Below, piece by piece: positions 1-8,617 of a stretch of DNA of 14,692 nt. Both the position numbers and the translations under genes were made by a program. Source of the stretch: Acidithiobacillus sp. (lineage in GTDB: Bacteria > Pseudomonadota > Gammaproteobacteria > Acidithiobacillales > Acidithiobacillaceae); NCBI GenBank assembly GCA_028065135.1, contig JAPTWR010000149.1, positions 1 to 14,692 of the forward strand, read 5' to 3'. The notes beneath the pieces were generated by a model, which worked only from the letters and a program-made list of their open reading frames with translations, was not told where the DNA came from and did no database searches. Position 1 is the first letter of the stretch; each line of letters begins with the position of its first letter.

Positions 1-313
1 AAGCATCATGGCCTTGCGATGTAGAAATACATTGTAATGCATCGTAATTTCCTGGCGACGACGGCAATGTCGGCGCCTTTTTCATTACGTGCATGACGGG
101 CCGGAGCGGGCCGGGCGCTGCCGGACACGGGTATCAAAGCGGAAGCGGCCGCCCAGCGATGAGCCCTGATCGTCGGCAGAAGACTGGAAGCGGTCATTCA
201 TTGGCGGCAATCAAATGACATCATCCGACCGGTTGCTGCCCTTCGCCCTACAGCTGCGAGCGACAGCAACTGTAGCAGAAGCGGTCGCCAATCGTCCGCA
301 ACCTGACGTTTCT
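1..313. other. Gene-free left edge with a short inverted repeat
   Basis: I see no convincing gene here. Short reading frames in this stretch have shadow-like composition (Arg/Ala/Ser-rich) and no ribosome binding site. The only structure is an imperfect inverted repeat at 14-47: arms TTGCGATG (14-21) and CATCGTAA (40-47), 7 of 8 pairing, around an AT-rich core that itself contains ATGTA-GAAA-TACAT. It lies beyond the 3' end of the SEC-C gene and is not followed by a T-tract, so it is not an obvious terminator. A recombinase site or chance are both possible. Confidence 0.4.
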
Positions 314-1774
314 CTACGCATGGCACTTCTTGTACTTCTTGCCCGAGCCGCAAGGGCAAGGATCGTTACGACCAACTTTGCCAGACGTTGTCCGCGTGCC
401 AGTTCGCTGTGGTGGCACAAACTCCGTCACCCTATCGTTGAATTGCCGCATCTCGGGCGTGCCGAAGAAGTTCCACTCCTTGTTCTGCTCTTCGTAGTGG
501 GCCTTCATCTCGTCGGTCCACGTCTCACAAGGCATGAGGATGAAGTCTTCAGCAGCCGTTCCGCCCGAGAACTTGGGTGCGTCGATGCCGATCCCGATAA
601 CCTTCACGAGGTACGGAAACCTGTTTTTTGCCGCGCCACATGCGATTTCAAGAAGTGCCTGTCGCTTCTCGCGGTAGTCGGGTGCGGCGCGGAACGCATC
701 AGGTGCGCGCAACTGCAGCAGGACGTAGGCGACGTTTGGCTCGAACGAGGGCAGGAAGGTGACTTGCCGGGAAAACGGCCCTGTGTCGGGGAAGCGCTCA
801 ACGGCGAAGAGCATCTTCTCGGCAAGGCCCCTGCGCAAAAAGCGCGGCTCTTTGACCATCTCATAGATCGCGCTCTCGCCCAGTAGGATGTCGGAATTAC
901 CGCCGAGCGTACCGTCCAGGCTGTTCTGGCACGTACGCTGAATCAGCTCATCCCAGAAATATGAGATGCGATTTTCGTTCTTAGTGTTCTCGTACAGATC
1001 GGTCTGCACAAAGTCGTGCCACTCTCCTTCGCCGATAATGACGCCGTTGACGCGGTGCTTCTTCGGCCCGATCACATGGCGCTTCGTAGTGGCGTCGTAG
1101 TTCAGAAGGTAGTGGCCTAGTAGGTCCTCCTCGCCGCAATAGCTCAGGCAATCAAAAACGGAGGCGGCCCGGGCCTTCTCGTCGAGATACGCCGCGAAGT
1201 CGTTCACCGTGTCCAGCTCTCGCAGCACGATGGGCATGTTATGGCTGTCAAGGATGTGAACCGGGTTCCGCTTGTCGATCTCGATGTGGAAAGGCTCAGT
1301 GGGGCCGCCATCGGTCTCCGTGTAAGTGATCGCCAGACTGCCGTAGACGTTCTGCGGCGAAGCCCGCTCGCAGGCCTCCTTGGCTCCGTGGGCAACGATG
1401 ATCTTGTTGATGACCACCGCGTCTCTGTCGAATGCGAAGGGGAATGGCTTGGTGCCCTTCGCGTCAAGGAAGATCGGTCTGGCGCTGCGGATGTAGCGCT
1501 CGGCACCATGCGCGGTCTTGACTTGGCGGTCAATGACGTTGCGCTTCCAGCGGCCCCACAAGACCTTCGGGTCTTTGTCAGGGTCTTCCGACAGTTTGTT
1601 CTCGCGGTCGAAGAAGATGAAGACATAGTTACCGAAGACTGCCAGCAGGTCGCACAGCTCGTGCCCGTCATCCTTGTACGGGTTCGGATAGCTCCAGAGT
1701 TTCAGGAAGGACTTGTCGCAGAACTCCGCGAGCATCCTTTCCGTCGCCGTGACCCCGCGCGATTTTCCCGTCAT
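314..1774 (-). CDS. Nuclease-fold-like protein with C-terminal SEC-C zinc motif
   Basis: 486 aa. The last 19 residues hold a textbook SEC-C motif: CPCGSGKKYKKCH with ligands C473, C475, C484 and H485, the zinc-binding tail known from SecA and many nucleic-acid-associated proteins. Near the N-terminus, residues 36-60 read DGHELCDLLAVFGNYVFIFF followed by DREN, with acidic E39, D42 and D56 on a predicted strand pair. This looks like a restriction-endonuclease-type core, although the usual catalytic Lys is Arg57 here (or supplied by K60). The middle (about 100-440) is not recognised. The ATG at 1774 overlaps the preceding stop as ATGA, and AGGAG lies about 10 nt upstream, so it is translationally coupled to whatever preceded it. 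As the last gene of the STAND operon it is probably an accessory or effector of a defence system (inference). The SEC-C motif is certain; the nuclease fold is only likely. Confidence 0.85.
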   Translation of the reverse strand: MTGKSRGVTATERMLAEFCDKSFLKLWSYPNPYKDDGHELCDLLAVFGNYVFIFFDRENKLSEDPDKDPKVLWGRWKRNVIDRQVKTAHGAERYIRSARPIFLDAKGTKPFPFAFDRDAVVINKIIVAHGAKEACERASPQNVYGSLAITYTETDGGPTEPFHIEIDKRNPVHILDSHNMPIVLRELDTVNDFAAYLDEKARAASVFDCLSYCGEEDLLGHYLLNYDATTKRHVIGPKKHRVNGVIIGEGEWHDFVQTDLYENTKNENRISYFWDELIQRTCQNSLDGTLGGNSDILLGESAIYEMVKEPRFLRRGLAEKMLFAVERFPDTGPFSRQVTFLPSFEPNVAYVLLQLRAPDAFRAAPDYREKRQALLEIACGAAKNRFPYLVKVIGIGIDAPKFSGGTAAEDFILMPCETWTDEMKAHYEEQNKEWNFFGTPEMRQFNDRVTEFVPPQRTGTRTTSGKVGRNDPCPCGSGKKYKKCHA

Positions 1775-2055
1775 AGGGGCTTTGCTCCTATGGACTCGGC
1801 GGTCTCACGTGTTGCCTCGGAGACCTCTTGCAAGAACGCGTTGAGGTCCGGAGAAGGAGTCACGTCGGAAATTGGTGCGGCGCGGTTGTAGATTTGCCAG
1901 CCCCGGCCCGCATATTGCTGAACCAGACGGGTTACATCCAACTGTTCAATCCCCTCGACGATAAAACGGACGAGATGATCTTCAGGGAGCCCGTCTTCCA
2001 TGGGTGGGGGCAGGAGATTACTGGTCTTGCGGTCGGGGTCGATAAAGTGCGCCAT
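1771..2055 (-). pseudogene. Chimeric ORF: IS1182-type transposase N-terminus fused to the tail of a lost gene
   Basis: 94 codons. Residues 1 to about 52 (MAHFIDPDRK..., LLPPPMEDGLPEDHLVRFIV, ...QYAGRG) are the characteristic start of IS1182-family DDE transposases. The match ends abruptly at about residue 52 (near 1900), where a transposase would continue into its catalytic domain. The remaining 42 or so residues (from WQIYNRAAPISD to IGAKPL) do not look like transposase. Their stop overlaps the ATG of the SEC-C gene as ATGA, the arrangement expected of the C-terminus of the gene that originally preceded it. The simplest reading is IS insertion followed by a deletion that removed most of the IS and most of an operon gene, accidentally keeping the frame open. 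The fusion is unlikely to transpose. A translated product could still couple expression to the SEC-C gene. Confidence 0.7.
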
Positions 2056-2110
2056 ATTTCACTCATCACGTTGTGCCGCATGGTAGCGGCGTTTGCTGAG
2101 CGCCAGGCCA
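1900..2110 (-). mobile_element. 5' remnant of an IS1182-family insertion sequence
   Basis: Contains the first 52 or so transposase codons (2055 down to about 1900) plus upstream sequence that probably includes the IS terminus, overlapping the last residues of the 480-aa gene. The boundaries are approximate. The inner one is set by where transposase similarity stops. The outer one is a guess near the GGCGCTCAGC sequence around 2110, because I cannot see a partner inverted repeat or target duplication in the window. Confidence 0.5.
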
Positions 2111-3508
2111 ACACACAGGGGCAAAGAGGCAGGACTTGCAGCAGAGCCGCTCATCAATGAGAGGAATTTGACAGCGCCCTTCGCGGCGGTCCTTCAGCCC
2201 CTGGTGGGCGCAGTGGTGGGGCTGATCGTCCGTGAAGAAGGATCGTGGCCGAGCTATCTGCGGCATGGAGACTGCGGTCGTGCCGATCGCCTCACCTGCG
2301 GCGTGGCAGGCACTCCACCGATGGTATCCGCACGCCACGTCCGGCGCCGGCTTCAGGAAGTGTGTCGCTTGTCCAGTAATGAGCACCCAAACGTCTGGTT
2401 CTATTGCGTGTCGCTTGATCAATGACTTGCTCTTTACACGATCGACGTTCGTGTTGATCGGGTAGCCTGGAAAGTCATCGAGGGCGGAAGGTTGTAACTC
2501 GAGGCCAAGCTGCTCGCCGGTGCGTGTCAACAATGCCTCAGCGGCGGCCGCGACCTCGCCAAAATGAGGCTCCAGCGCCAGCTCCAGATCGTCGATGCCG
2601 CGCTGATAAGAGAGCTCCAACGGGTCACTGCGCTCGAGCACTGTCAGTAGCGCCCCGTCGTTTCGTTGAAGCACAAGCGCCGGATAGACCAGGATCCGCG
2701 GTCGCCTGATGAAGACTGGGGATCCGCTGGCCTCATAGCTGACGTGGAGCGCGTGAAAGCAATCCACCACGGCCTCTGGGGTGGTGTAGTTCCGCACCTG
2801 GGTCGCGCGGATGTAGTACGGCGTTTCCACGCAAAGCGACGCCTTCGACAGTAGACTGTATAGTTCCAGGGCTCCGGTGCGAAAGTCCGGCTTCCGAAAG
2901 ATTTTGATATCTTCAGCGCTGGCTGGCCAAGCATTGATAAAGGTGGCCATAGGCTTCGTGAACACGACAAGCCATTGGCCGCTCGTGATCACCGCTCGGG
3001 GCAAGGGATGTTGGTGGACATCCCAAAGCCCCTTCACGTACTTGCCGACCTGCTCCACGTAGTCGTGCCAGTCGGCTGCTGCCGGCGAGTTGGTCCGTGT
3101 GCCCCCGCCCCGCCAGTGCTCGACTGCCTGGGCAATGAGGTCAGCAGGGTTATAGCTTGTGTTGGCGCCTTTGGCCTGGGGCGTGATGAAGGGCTTGTCC
3201 CATGCCTTTGCCTCGATCAGCAGAACCGGGGCATTCGTTTCCGTGGCAACGCCCAAATAGTCCATGAAGGCGGTGGTGCCGTTCTTAAGACGCGCCTCTT
3301 CCGCCATGTTCCCCCCGAGCCCAAGCTGCCAGCCAAGTAGCTCGGCGAGTGCGTTGAGAAGGTGGATCCGAGTCGTGTGCTCGAGTGGATGATCAACGCC
3401 TGCGCCAGCGTAGGGTTCAGGGGCGTCTGTAGCGACCGTGCGGTCGAACCGCTCAAGCAGCTCGGCAAGGCCGCGCTGAAAAGCGGCTTCCTCGGTCTCG
3501 CAGGTCAC
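2066..3508 (-). CDS. PD-(D/E)XK nuclease-like protein with C-terminal Cys/His cluster
   Basis: 480 aa. Residues 43-103 carry the pattern of the type I restriction HsdR N-terminal/PD-(D/E)XK fold: EHTTR at 43-47, LLGW, then MDYLGVATE (D83) and VLLIEAKAW (E99, K101), giving the D...ExK catalytic set. The C-terminus has dense candidate zinc ligands: HHCAH at 431-435, C446, C456-C457, C460 and C466 (ending in CW), which looks like a small zinc-binding module. The start is GTG, overlapping the stop of the STAND gene as GTGA, so the two are co-translated and probably function together. The last dozen residues after CW may be encoded by IS-derived DNA, because the IS remnant starts about there; the native C-terminus may thus be slightly altered. 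The probable role is a DNA nuclease partner of the STAND protein (inference). I do not recognise a named family for the full-length protein. Confidence 0.85.
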   Translation of the reverse strand: MTCETEEAAFQRGLAELLERFDRTVATDAPEPYAGAGVDHPLEHTTRIHLLNALAELLGWQLGLGGNMAEEARLKNGTTAFMDYLGVATETNAPVLLIEAKAWDKPFITPQAKGANTSYNPADLIAQAVEHWRGGGTRTNSPAAADWHDYVEQVGKYVKGLWDVHQHPLPRAVITSGQWLVVFTKPMATFINAWPASAEDIKIFRKPDFRTGALELYSLLSKASLCVETPYYIRATQVRNYTTPEAVVDCFHALHVSYEASGSPVFIRRPRILVYPALVLQRNDGALLTVLERSDPLELSYQRGIDDLELALEPHFGEVAAAAEALLTRTGEQLGLELQPSALDDFPGYPINTNVDRVKSKSLIKRHAIEPDVWVLITGQATHFLKPAPDVACGYHRWSACHAAGEAIGTTAVSMPQIARPRSFFTDDQPHHCAHQGLKDRREGRCQIPLIDERLCCKSCLFAPVCWPGAQQTPLPCGTT

Positions 3509-6500
3509 TGGATGAGTTCGGGCAAGCGATACAGTAGTCGCCGCGCCGCCGGCCAGCCCGCCTCCATAAAAATCTCAAGGCAGTCGACCAAGGCTTGGCG
3601 ACGCGCCTCGTCAGCGAATATTTCCTTGTCGTCTGCCAGGAAGGTCCCGACTAGGCGCACCATCAGATCTGCGCCCAGCGACTCGTACTGATAGCCACCC
3701 CGCAAGCCGCCGGCACGGATGACGTGGGCCGTCAAGTCGAAGGCCTTCGCCGCGCCGTAAGGCGCAAGAACCTCGATCAACAGCATGAGATGGTAGACAG
3801 TGTGTGGCGAGGCGTTGTCTCCGATCCGTTCGATCGTGGGGGCTATCTCCTCTAGGAAGGTCGCGCAACTGGTGTCACTGAGCCCATCGGTGCCACCGCC
3901 TGCCCGGCCCGTCGCGAAGTAGAGTTCCATGCCAGCGATGTCGAGGAGATTCATGCAGGCGCGCAAAGCCTCAACTTGGTCATCCGGAATCATCATCTTG
4001 GGGTCGTAACCATTCAGTGGTGCGTTGGCGGCCAAGACGATGCGGTAGAGCAGACGCTGAGCACGATGACGCACCGCGATGTCTTCCGCCTGGCCCGGTC
4101 GTAGCCCAAGGGCGACCGCTTCCCTGAGGGTCACGACGATCTTGTGAAGCGGTCCCTTGTGGACGACGGGATCCGCGATCCAGCGGCAAAGAATGGCATC
4201 GGCGGTCGGGCTCGAATACGTGACTGCCAGGATCGTGTGTAGGTCAGCAGTCAGTTCGGCGAGTCGTTCCTCTTTGGCTGTACCGCTAAACCAATCCAGG
4301 GCGGCGGACAGACATGTCTCGGTCCGGGCCGGGTCGGCGTGGAGTACCCGGCGCAACACATCGACGAGACCACCAAGGACACCGAAGTTGGTCTCGCGAA
4401 TGAGACGAAGGGCCAAGCGATTCCAGAATCCATCCCGGTCGATATCCCAGAGCCGGACAAGGTGGGTCGCGGCCTGTAGCCGAGTGGCAGGATGCGCGTC
4501 ATCGAGCAAGCGATCGATGTCACTCGTGAGAATGGGGTAAAGGTCCGGCCGTTGCAGGCAGACTTCTAGCGCAGCAATAGCGGCGTCGACGCGTGCGGCG
4601 GGGAAACTCCATCCCTGCGACTGCTCGAAGCGAGCTTCGGTGTCGTCGTCCACGGACGGACTTTCCGAATAAACAGCAATCATAAGGAAGGCGACGAACC
4701 TTTCGGCTGGATCGTGATCTTCCGCCTCCACCACAAGGCGCTGACCAGCGGCGAGGCGGGCGCAGCCTTGGCCGATAACGCCTTCGCCCAAACGACGGAG
4801 ATCAGGATTGAGTTCAGAAGCGGAGAGTCTCTGTACCACGGCATCAAGGGCCGACAACCCCTGCCACGTTTCGATTTCCGACTTGGCGGATTGTCCCGCC
4901 TCCAGACCGAAGTAGGTCTGAGCCTCTTCAATGGCGGTGATCATCGTTGCGTTCGATGGGTGAGACCGCTCGATATCCGGAATCCAGTCGAGTGCATCCA
5001 CTCGGCCCCAACTGGTGTTCATGTGGAAGAGGCGGTCGTTTCTTTGTTCAATTGCTGCCGCTGGCAACACCGCAAGACATGACCGAGCCTCTTCGGTTAC
5101 AAGTTGGTCCGCACCGATGGCGCTGAAGAGTCGATCAATCAGCGCCTTCCTGGCCGCCAGTGGATCGGTGAACCGCGACAGATCAAAGTCGGGCGCTGAC
5201 TCTTCCAGCGTTTGCTTCTCGGAATGGGTGCGTCGGGCATACCCAGCCGCTACCAAATCGATCGCATCCTTGCGGGTATCGGGTTCCACGATCCAAGCTT
5301 CGTTCGCTGCAATTGGCCACAAAAAATCAACCAGTCTGTCATCTCGCCGAACGGCTGCGTAGAAGAGCCTCGACCAGAGGATCGCCGACGCCGTAGTCGA
5401 CGCCAACTGCTCTGCGATGGAGAGGGCCACGTCCGCCGGCAGGGCGACGAGGGTAGTCATGAACTTGGCGACCAAAGCCTCGCCGTCCTGTGCATGTGGG
5501 GCGTCCGGATTGTTCGCCCAAATGTAGCTCATGTCCGGTTTCAGGCGGACCATCCGGTCGCCAATCGTGCGCGTGATGAGGTCTCGCACCTCCCCCGCGC
5601 GGGGGAGGTGGGTTCTGGCGATATAGGCTTCGACCGCGCCGACAAGTGCCTCGACCGCCTCCGAAGGATGGCTTCTCAGAAACTCCGGAAAGAACTCTGA
5701 GAGGGAATACAGCGCGATGCTATAGTCTTGGCGAGCGTTGGAAGTGAGGGAAAGGATGCGGCTGTCCCCTAGGCGCGTGACCACATCCGAGTCGACGCTG
5801 CCGGCATAAGTCTTGGCGTAGACACGCGCTACGAAGTCCGGAGCTGTCGGCGCAAGCTTGCCGATTTCCCGACACAGTGCAGGCACGTCTTCCCAGCTGT
5901 GCGTTGTGAACCGGCGCGGATCAAAGACCGCATCCAAGAGGGCCCGAGACGCGACTGGGTCGGTCGCAAAGGTAGTGACGACATAGGGGATAAGCCAAAC
6001 CGCTCGCGCATGAGGCTCCTCGTGATCGAAAGCGTCGCGCAACAACGCCCTCGCGGCTATGCCGACCTCGGTCGCTACCTGAGGTGGCGTGGCCGCATTG
6101 AGGATCAGATGGACCAAAAAGCGCAAAGAGAGAGATATGCGCCGGACGCTGCCCGCAAGCTCGCCTGCGAGAGCGACCCAGGGAGCGAGCTCTACCGTTG
6201 AATCGTCCTCGAGCCGGACCGCCAAAGCGGCAATTACGTGACCGATGGTGGCGGTGGCCCGTGCGTTACCGGAATCCACATGCCGGGCCAAGGTCAAGGT
6301 ATCCGCCACCGTCTCGGGAAGCTCGGCACTGAGTCGGCCCGCAGCGCTGCGAAGTATTGGATCCCCTTCGCTATCAGCAACGATCTGTTCGACTGCGTTC
6401 CAGTATCGGCAACGATCGGCCTCGGACGCCCACATCTCCTGCAGGAGGAATCCGAGGGAGGGGGCCAGCATCAGACCCTTGGCCTCCGATTTCGGGAACC

Positions 6501-8364
6501 TAACCCTGCCAGAGATGATTCCATCCGTGTCAAGCAGGAGCCGCGAGGCGACGTAGTCGAACAGCAAGTGATGCCGAAACTGGACGTAGCGGTCGTTCTC
6601 TACTCGGATCAGCACGGCGTGGACGCAGAGTGCGTCTAAAGCTTCTGGATAGGACTCTGCCGCAACGGAGGTCGGGACGCGCAAGGCCCTTGCATCGACC
6701 ATGCTACGCACCACCCGATGCAAGCATGCCTCAGCAGCGGCACCTAGTCCTGCGATCCGATGGTCCCAATAGAGATGCAGGAGACCCGCTTGGTTTGAGA
6801 GATCGCGCAGGGACTCAGCGACAGTATCGGACTGGAGGATCTCGTTGATCAGTCGGGTGTTGAATGGTACCTGTGCCAGCTGCCGAAGCTTCGCCGGCGC
6901 GCCCTCCAGCGCCCGGCCGAGTGCTGGCGCCTGAATCAGGACCTGCGCGAACTCGGTCGGCGACCACTGCGGGACGAGCACGTGCCGCACCGTGGAGAAG
7001 CTCGGATCACGATAGGCTTCGTCCGGTGGTTGCCCAGGAAAAAGCTCACGGAAGCGAATGCCCATGCGAAGGTCGAAGGTCCTGATCGATGCGACGACCT
7101 TCCAGCGTCCCTTGAACGCCAGAACACGTTCGATCAGTCCCCGGAACGTGCCTTCGCCCCGGCCGCCCCGTGTGGCGTCGAGGGCATCGATGATCAGCCA
7201 ACCGTCGGTCGGCCCGTCCCAAGCCTCAAGTACATTGACCACGTTATTCTCGAGGCCGAGCTCGCCGCGGAGACCCTCAAGATCGTTAACGTTGTAGCGG
7301 TCAACCGCAAGTTCGACGACGTCGCCTCTCTGCCGCAGCTCCCGCGCAAGGGTGTTGATCACGGCGCTCTTCCCTGCGCCAGGCTCGCCGATGATCAGCA
7401 GCGACCCTCCTTCAGCTGCAGCGAGCACTGCGTTCTGGCACTCCCGCGGGATCTGGATCGTGCCCGCGCCCTGGTCGATTGACTCATTGCGCTGCAAGGC
7501 GGCAGCGATTTCTGCCGAATGCGTCCGAAGGACTCGGATGTCGTCGGCGTAGCGAGGCGGCGCGGCCAGTGCAATGTGCTCCTGCATCAGGGCAAGGCGA
7601 AGATCCGCCAGATTCGCACCGCCGCGCTCGGTCATCCACCGCTCACTCAGATGGCGCAAGGCATTGATAAGGGCCCGCGACTGGTCCGGCGCCGTAATGC
7701 CTGTGACGATCATTTCCATCAAACGGCCATCCGCGCCGTCCGGATCGAAAGTCCAGACATGGATCAGGTGCGCAAGCTCTGAAACGATCTCCGGCGTCCA
7801 CGGCTCGCTGGTCGTGTCTCGCCAGGCCGCTTCAGCGCACTGCTTGAATACCTCTAGGGCACGCATCTGAGCTTGAGTCAGAGCCGGGGCTCCCGGTTGG
7901 ATGCACAGACGCAGTGCCGCCGGCAGGTCGGTGCGTATGGAGGCCGGGGCGTTGGGCCCAACCGCGAGAACCAGACGATCGCGTTGAGGATCGAGTGGTC
8001 GATCCCAGAGTTGAGTTCCCTGGCCGTCCCTGCACACCAGCCAGTGTCGCACGAATTGTTGAATAGTTTTGGCGAGCCCGCCGGTGGGCACGGCCGAGAG
8101 GTTCACAGAGGTCTTGGCTTGGATGGCAATGAAGCCCTCTGAGGTAGCGACCAGGATATCGTCCACCGGCGCTTCGGTCTCGAAACGCATCCAGAGAGGT
8201 AGCACGCTGCCAAGACCCAAGGCGTAGTCGACAGATCGCTGGCTGAGGATGCTCAAGCCAAAGAAGACGCCTAACTGCGCCTGAAAGGCTAGCCCGCCAG
8301 CGGCCGCAGCACCGCCGCTGGAGACGGTCGGGGGTTCAACATCTGTACGCGGTGGATTCGTCAA
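3505..8364 (-). CDS. STAND-type NTPase with N-terminal nuclease domain (Avs-like architecture)
   Basis: 1619 aa from the chosen start. Residues 16-84 resemble the Cap4/DUF4297-type dsDNA nuclease domain: a Gly/Ala-rich GGAAAAGGLAFQAQ start, then VDDILV (D68, D69) and IAIQAK (Q82, K84), the D...QxK variant of PD-(D/E)XK. A P-loop NTPase follows: Walker A GEPGAGKS at 326-333, Walker B WLIIDALDA at 389-397, and a sensor-like ASIRTFD at 425-431. From about 450 to the end the protein looks like long helical repeats, as in STAND sensors. Avs proteins of this layout recognise conserved phage proteins, oligomerise and activate their nuclease; that role is inferred here. The start is TTG at 8364, because GAAGG (8375-8371) sits 6 nt upstream and the domain begins shortly after. 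An in-frame ATG at 8454 would add 30 residues of unconvincing sequence. It overlaps the next gene as GTGA. Confidence 0.85.
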   Translation of the reverse strand: MTNPPRTDVEPPTVSSGGAAAAGGLAFQAQLGVFFGLSILSQRSVDYALGLGSVLPLWMRFETEAPVDDILVATSEGFIAIQAKTSVNLSAVPTGGLAKTIQQFVRHWLVCRDGQGTQLWDRPLDPQRDRLVLAVGPNAPASIRTDLPAALRLCIQPGAPALTQAQMRALEVFKQCAEAAWRDTTSEPWTPEIVSELAHLIHVWTFDPDGADGRLMEMIVTGITAPDQSRALINALRHLSERWMTERGGANLADLRLALMQEHIALAAPPRYADDIRVLRTHSAEIAAALQRNESIDQGAGTIQIPRECQNAVLAAAEGGSLLIIGEPGAGKSAVINTLARELRQRGDVVELAVDRYNVNDLEGLRGELGLENNVVNVLEAWDGPTDGWLIIDALDATRGGRGEGTFRGLIERVLAFKGRWKVVASIRTFDLRMGIRFRELFPGQPPDEAYRDPSFSTVRHVLVPQWSPTEFAQVLIQAPALGRALEGAPAKLRQLAQVPFNTRLINEILQSDTVAESLRDLSNQAGLLHLYWDHRIAGLGAAAEACLHRVVRSMVDARALRVPTSVAAESYPEALDALCVHAVLIRVENDRYVQFRHHLLFDYVASRLLLDTDGIISGRVRFPKSEAKGLMLAPSLGFLLQEMWASEADRCRYWNAVEQIVADSEGDPILRSAAGRLSAELPETVADTLTLARHVDSGNARATATIGHVIAALAVRLEDDSTVELAPWVALAGELAGSVRRISLSLRFLVHLILNAATPPQVATEVGIAARALLRDAFDHEEPHARAVWLIPYVVTTFATDPVASRALLDAVFDPRRFTTHSWEDVPALCREIGKLAPTAPDFVARVYAKTYAGSVDSDVVTRLGDSRILSLTSNARQDYSIALYSLSEFFPEFLRSHPSEAVEALVGAVEAYIARTHLPRAGEVRDLITRTIGDRMVRLKPDMSYIWANNPDAPHAQDGEALVAKFMTTLVALPADVALSIAEQLASTTASAILWSRLFYAAVRRDDRLVDFLWPIAANEAWIVEPDTRKDAIDLVAAGYARRTHSEKQTLEESAPDFDLSRFTDPLAARKALIDRLFSAIGADQLVTEEARSCLAVLPAAAIEQRNDRLFHMNTSWGRVDALDWIPDIERSHPSNATMITAIEEAQTYFGLEAGQSAKSEIETWQGLSALDAVVQRLSASELNPDLRRLGEGVIGQGCARLAAGQRLVVEAEDHDPAERFVAFLMIAVYSESPSVDDDTEARFEQSQGWSFPAARVDAAIAALEVCLQRPDLYPILTSDIDRLLDDAHPATRLQAATHLVRLWDIDRDGFWNRLALRLIRETNFGVLGGLVDVLRRVLHADPARTETCLSAALDWFSGTAKEERLAELTADLHTILAVTYSSPTADAILCRWIADPVVHKGPLHKIVVTLREAVALGLRPGQAEDIAVRHRAQRLLYRIVLAANAPLNGYDPKMMIPDDQVEALRACMNLLDIAGMELYFATGRAGGGTDGLSDTSCATFLEEIAPTIERIGDNASPHTVYHLMLLIEVLAPYGAAKAFDLTAHVIRAGGLRGGYQYESLGADLMVRLVGTFLADDKEIFADEARRQALVDCLEIFMEAGWPAARRLLYRLPELIQ

Positions 8365-8370
8365 GGTCAA

Positions 8371-8375
8371 CCTTC
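8371..8375 (-). promoter_or_regulatory. Ribosome binding site deciding the TTG start of the STAND gene
   Basis: GAAGG on the minus strand, 6 nt before TTG at 8364-8362. A second in-frame TTG (8370) abuts the site and is too close to be used. Confidence 0.5.
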
Positions 8376-8389
8376 GCTTTGCTGCAGTG

Positions 8390-8395
8390 AATATA
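8390..8395 (-). promoter_or_regulatory. Possible -10 box (TATATT) for the STAND operon
   Basis: TATATT on the minus strand would place transcription start about 20 nt before the TTG codon. No good -35 hexamer lies 16-18 nt upstream, so this would need an activator or is not the real promoter. Weak evidence. Confidence 0.25.
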
Positions 8396-8443
8396 AGGGC
8401 GTACTTCGCGAATGCCCCGCAGTTCGATCGAGCGAGTGAGCTC

Positions 8444-8463
8444 GGAGCGAGCAACCTCGCTCC
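8444..8463 (-). repeat. Perfect 8-bp hairpin in the STAND operon leader
   Basis: GGAGCGAG-CAAC-CTCGCTCC: 8 of 8 pairs with a 4-nt loop, about 80 nt upstream of the STAND start codon. There is no T-tract, so it is not a standard terminator. It could be an operator or an mRNA structure. Confidence 0.5.
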
Positions 8464-8562
8464 AGTGCGTTCGTTGGACGCCCAGATGCCGGGCTTAATG
8501 GCCCAGTATTCCTAACTGAGAGCATAAGCGCATCCACGCCGTGTTTAACGGTCACCTCGCCA

Positions 8563-8579
8563 AGCAAGAATTTCTTGCT
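8563..8579. promoter_or_regulatory. 17-bp perfect palindrome, candidate operator
   Basis: AGCAAGAA-T-TTCTTGCT (plus strand): two 8-bp arms around one central base, about 200 bp upstream of the STAND start. This symmetry is typical of a dimeric repressor site. No regulator gene lies next to it, so its partner would be encoded elsewhere or lost. Confidence 0.45.
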
Positions 8580-8617
8580 CCGGACGAATTGACTTCTTCA
8601 TGGCCTTCAGCGTAACG

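Noticed and set aside
215..886. Plus-strand open frame of over 200 codons
   Set aside because: Antisense shadow of the SEC-C gene: composition follows the minus-strand codons, no ribosome binding site, and the minus frame contains a definite SEC-C motif.
8367..8567. Minus-strand 66-codon frame upstream of the STAND gene
   Set aside because: No recognisable family; it overlaps the hairpin and palindrome in the leader and ends just before the TTG start, so it is probably a chance frame.
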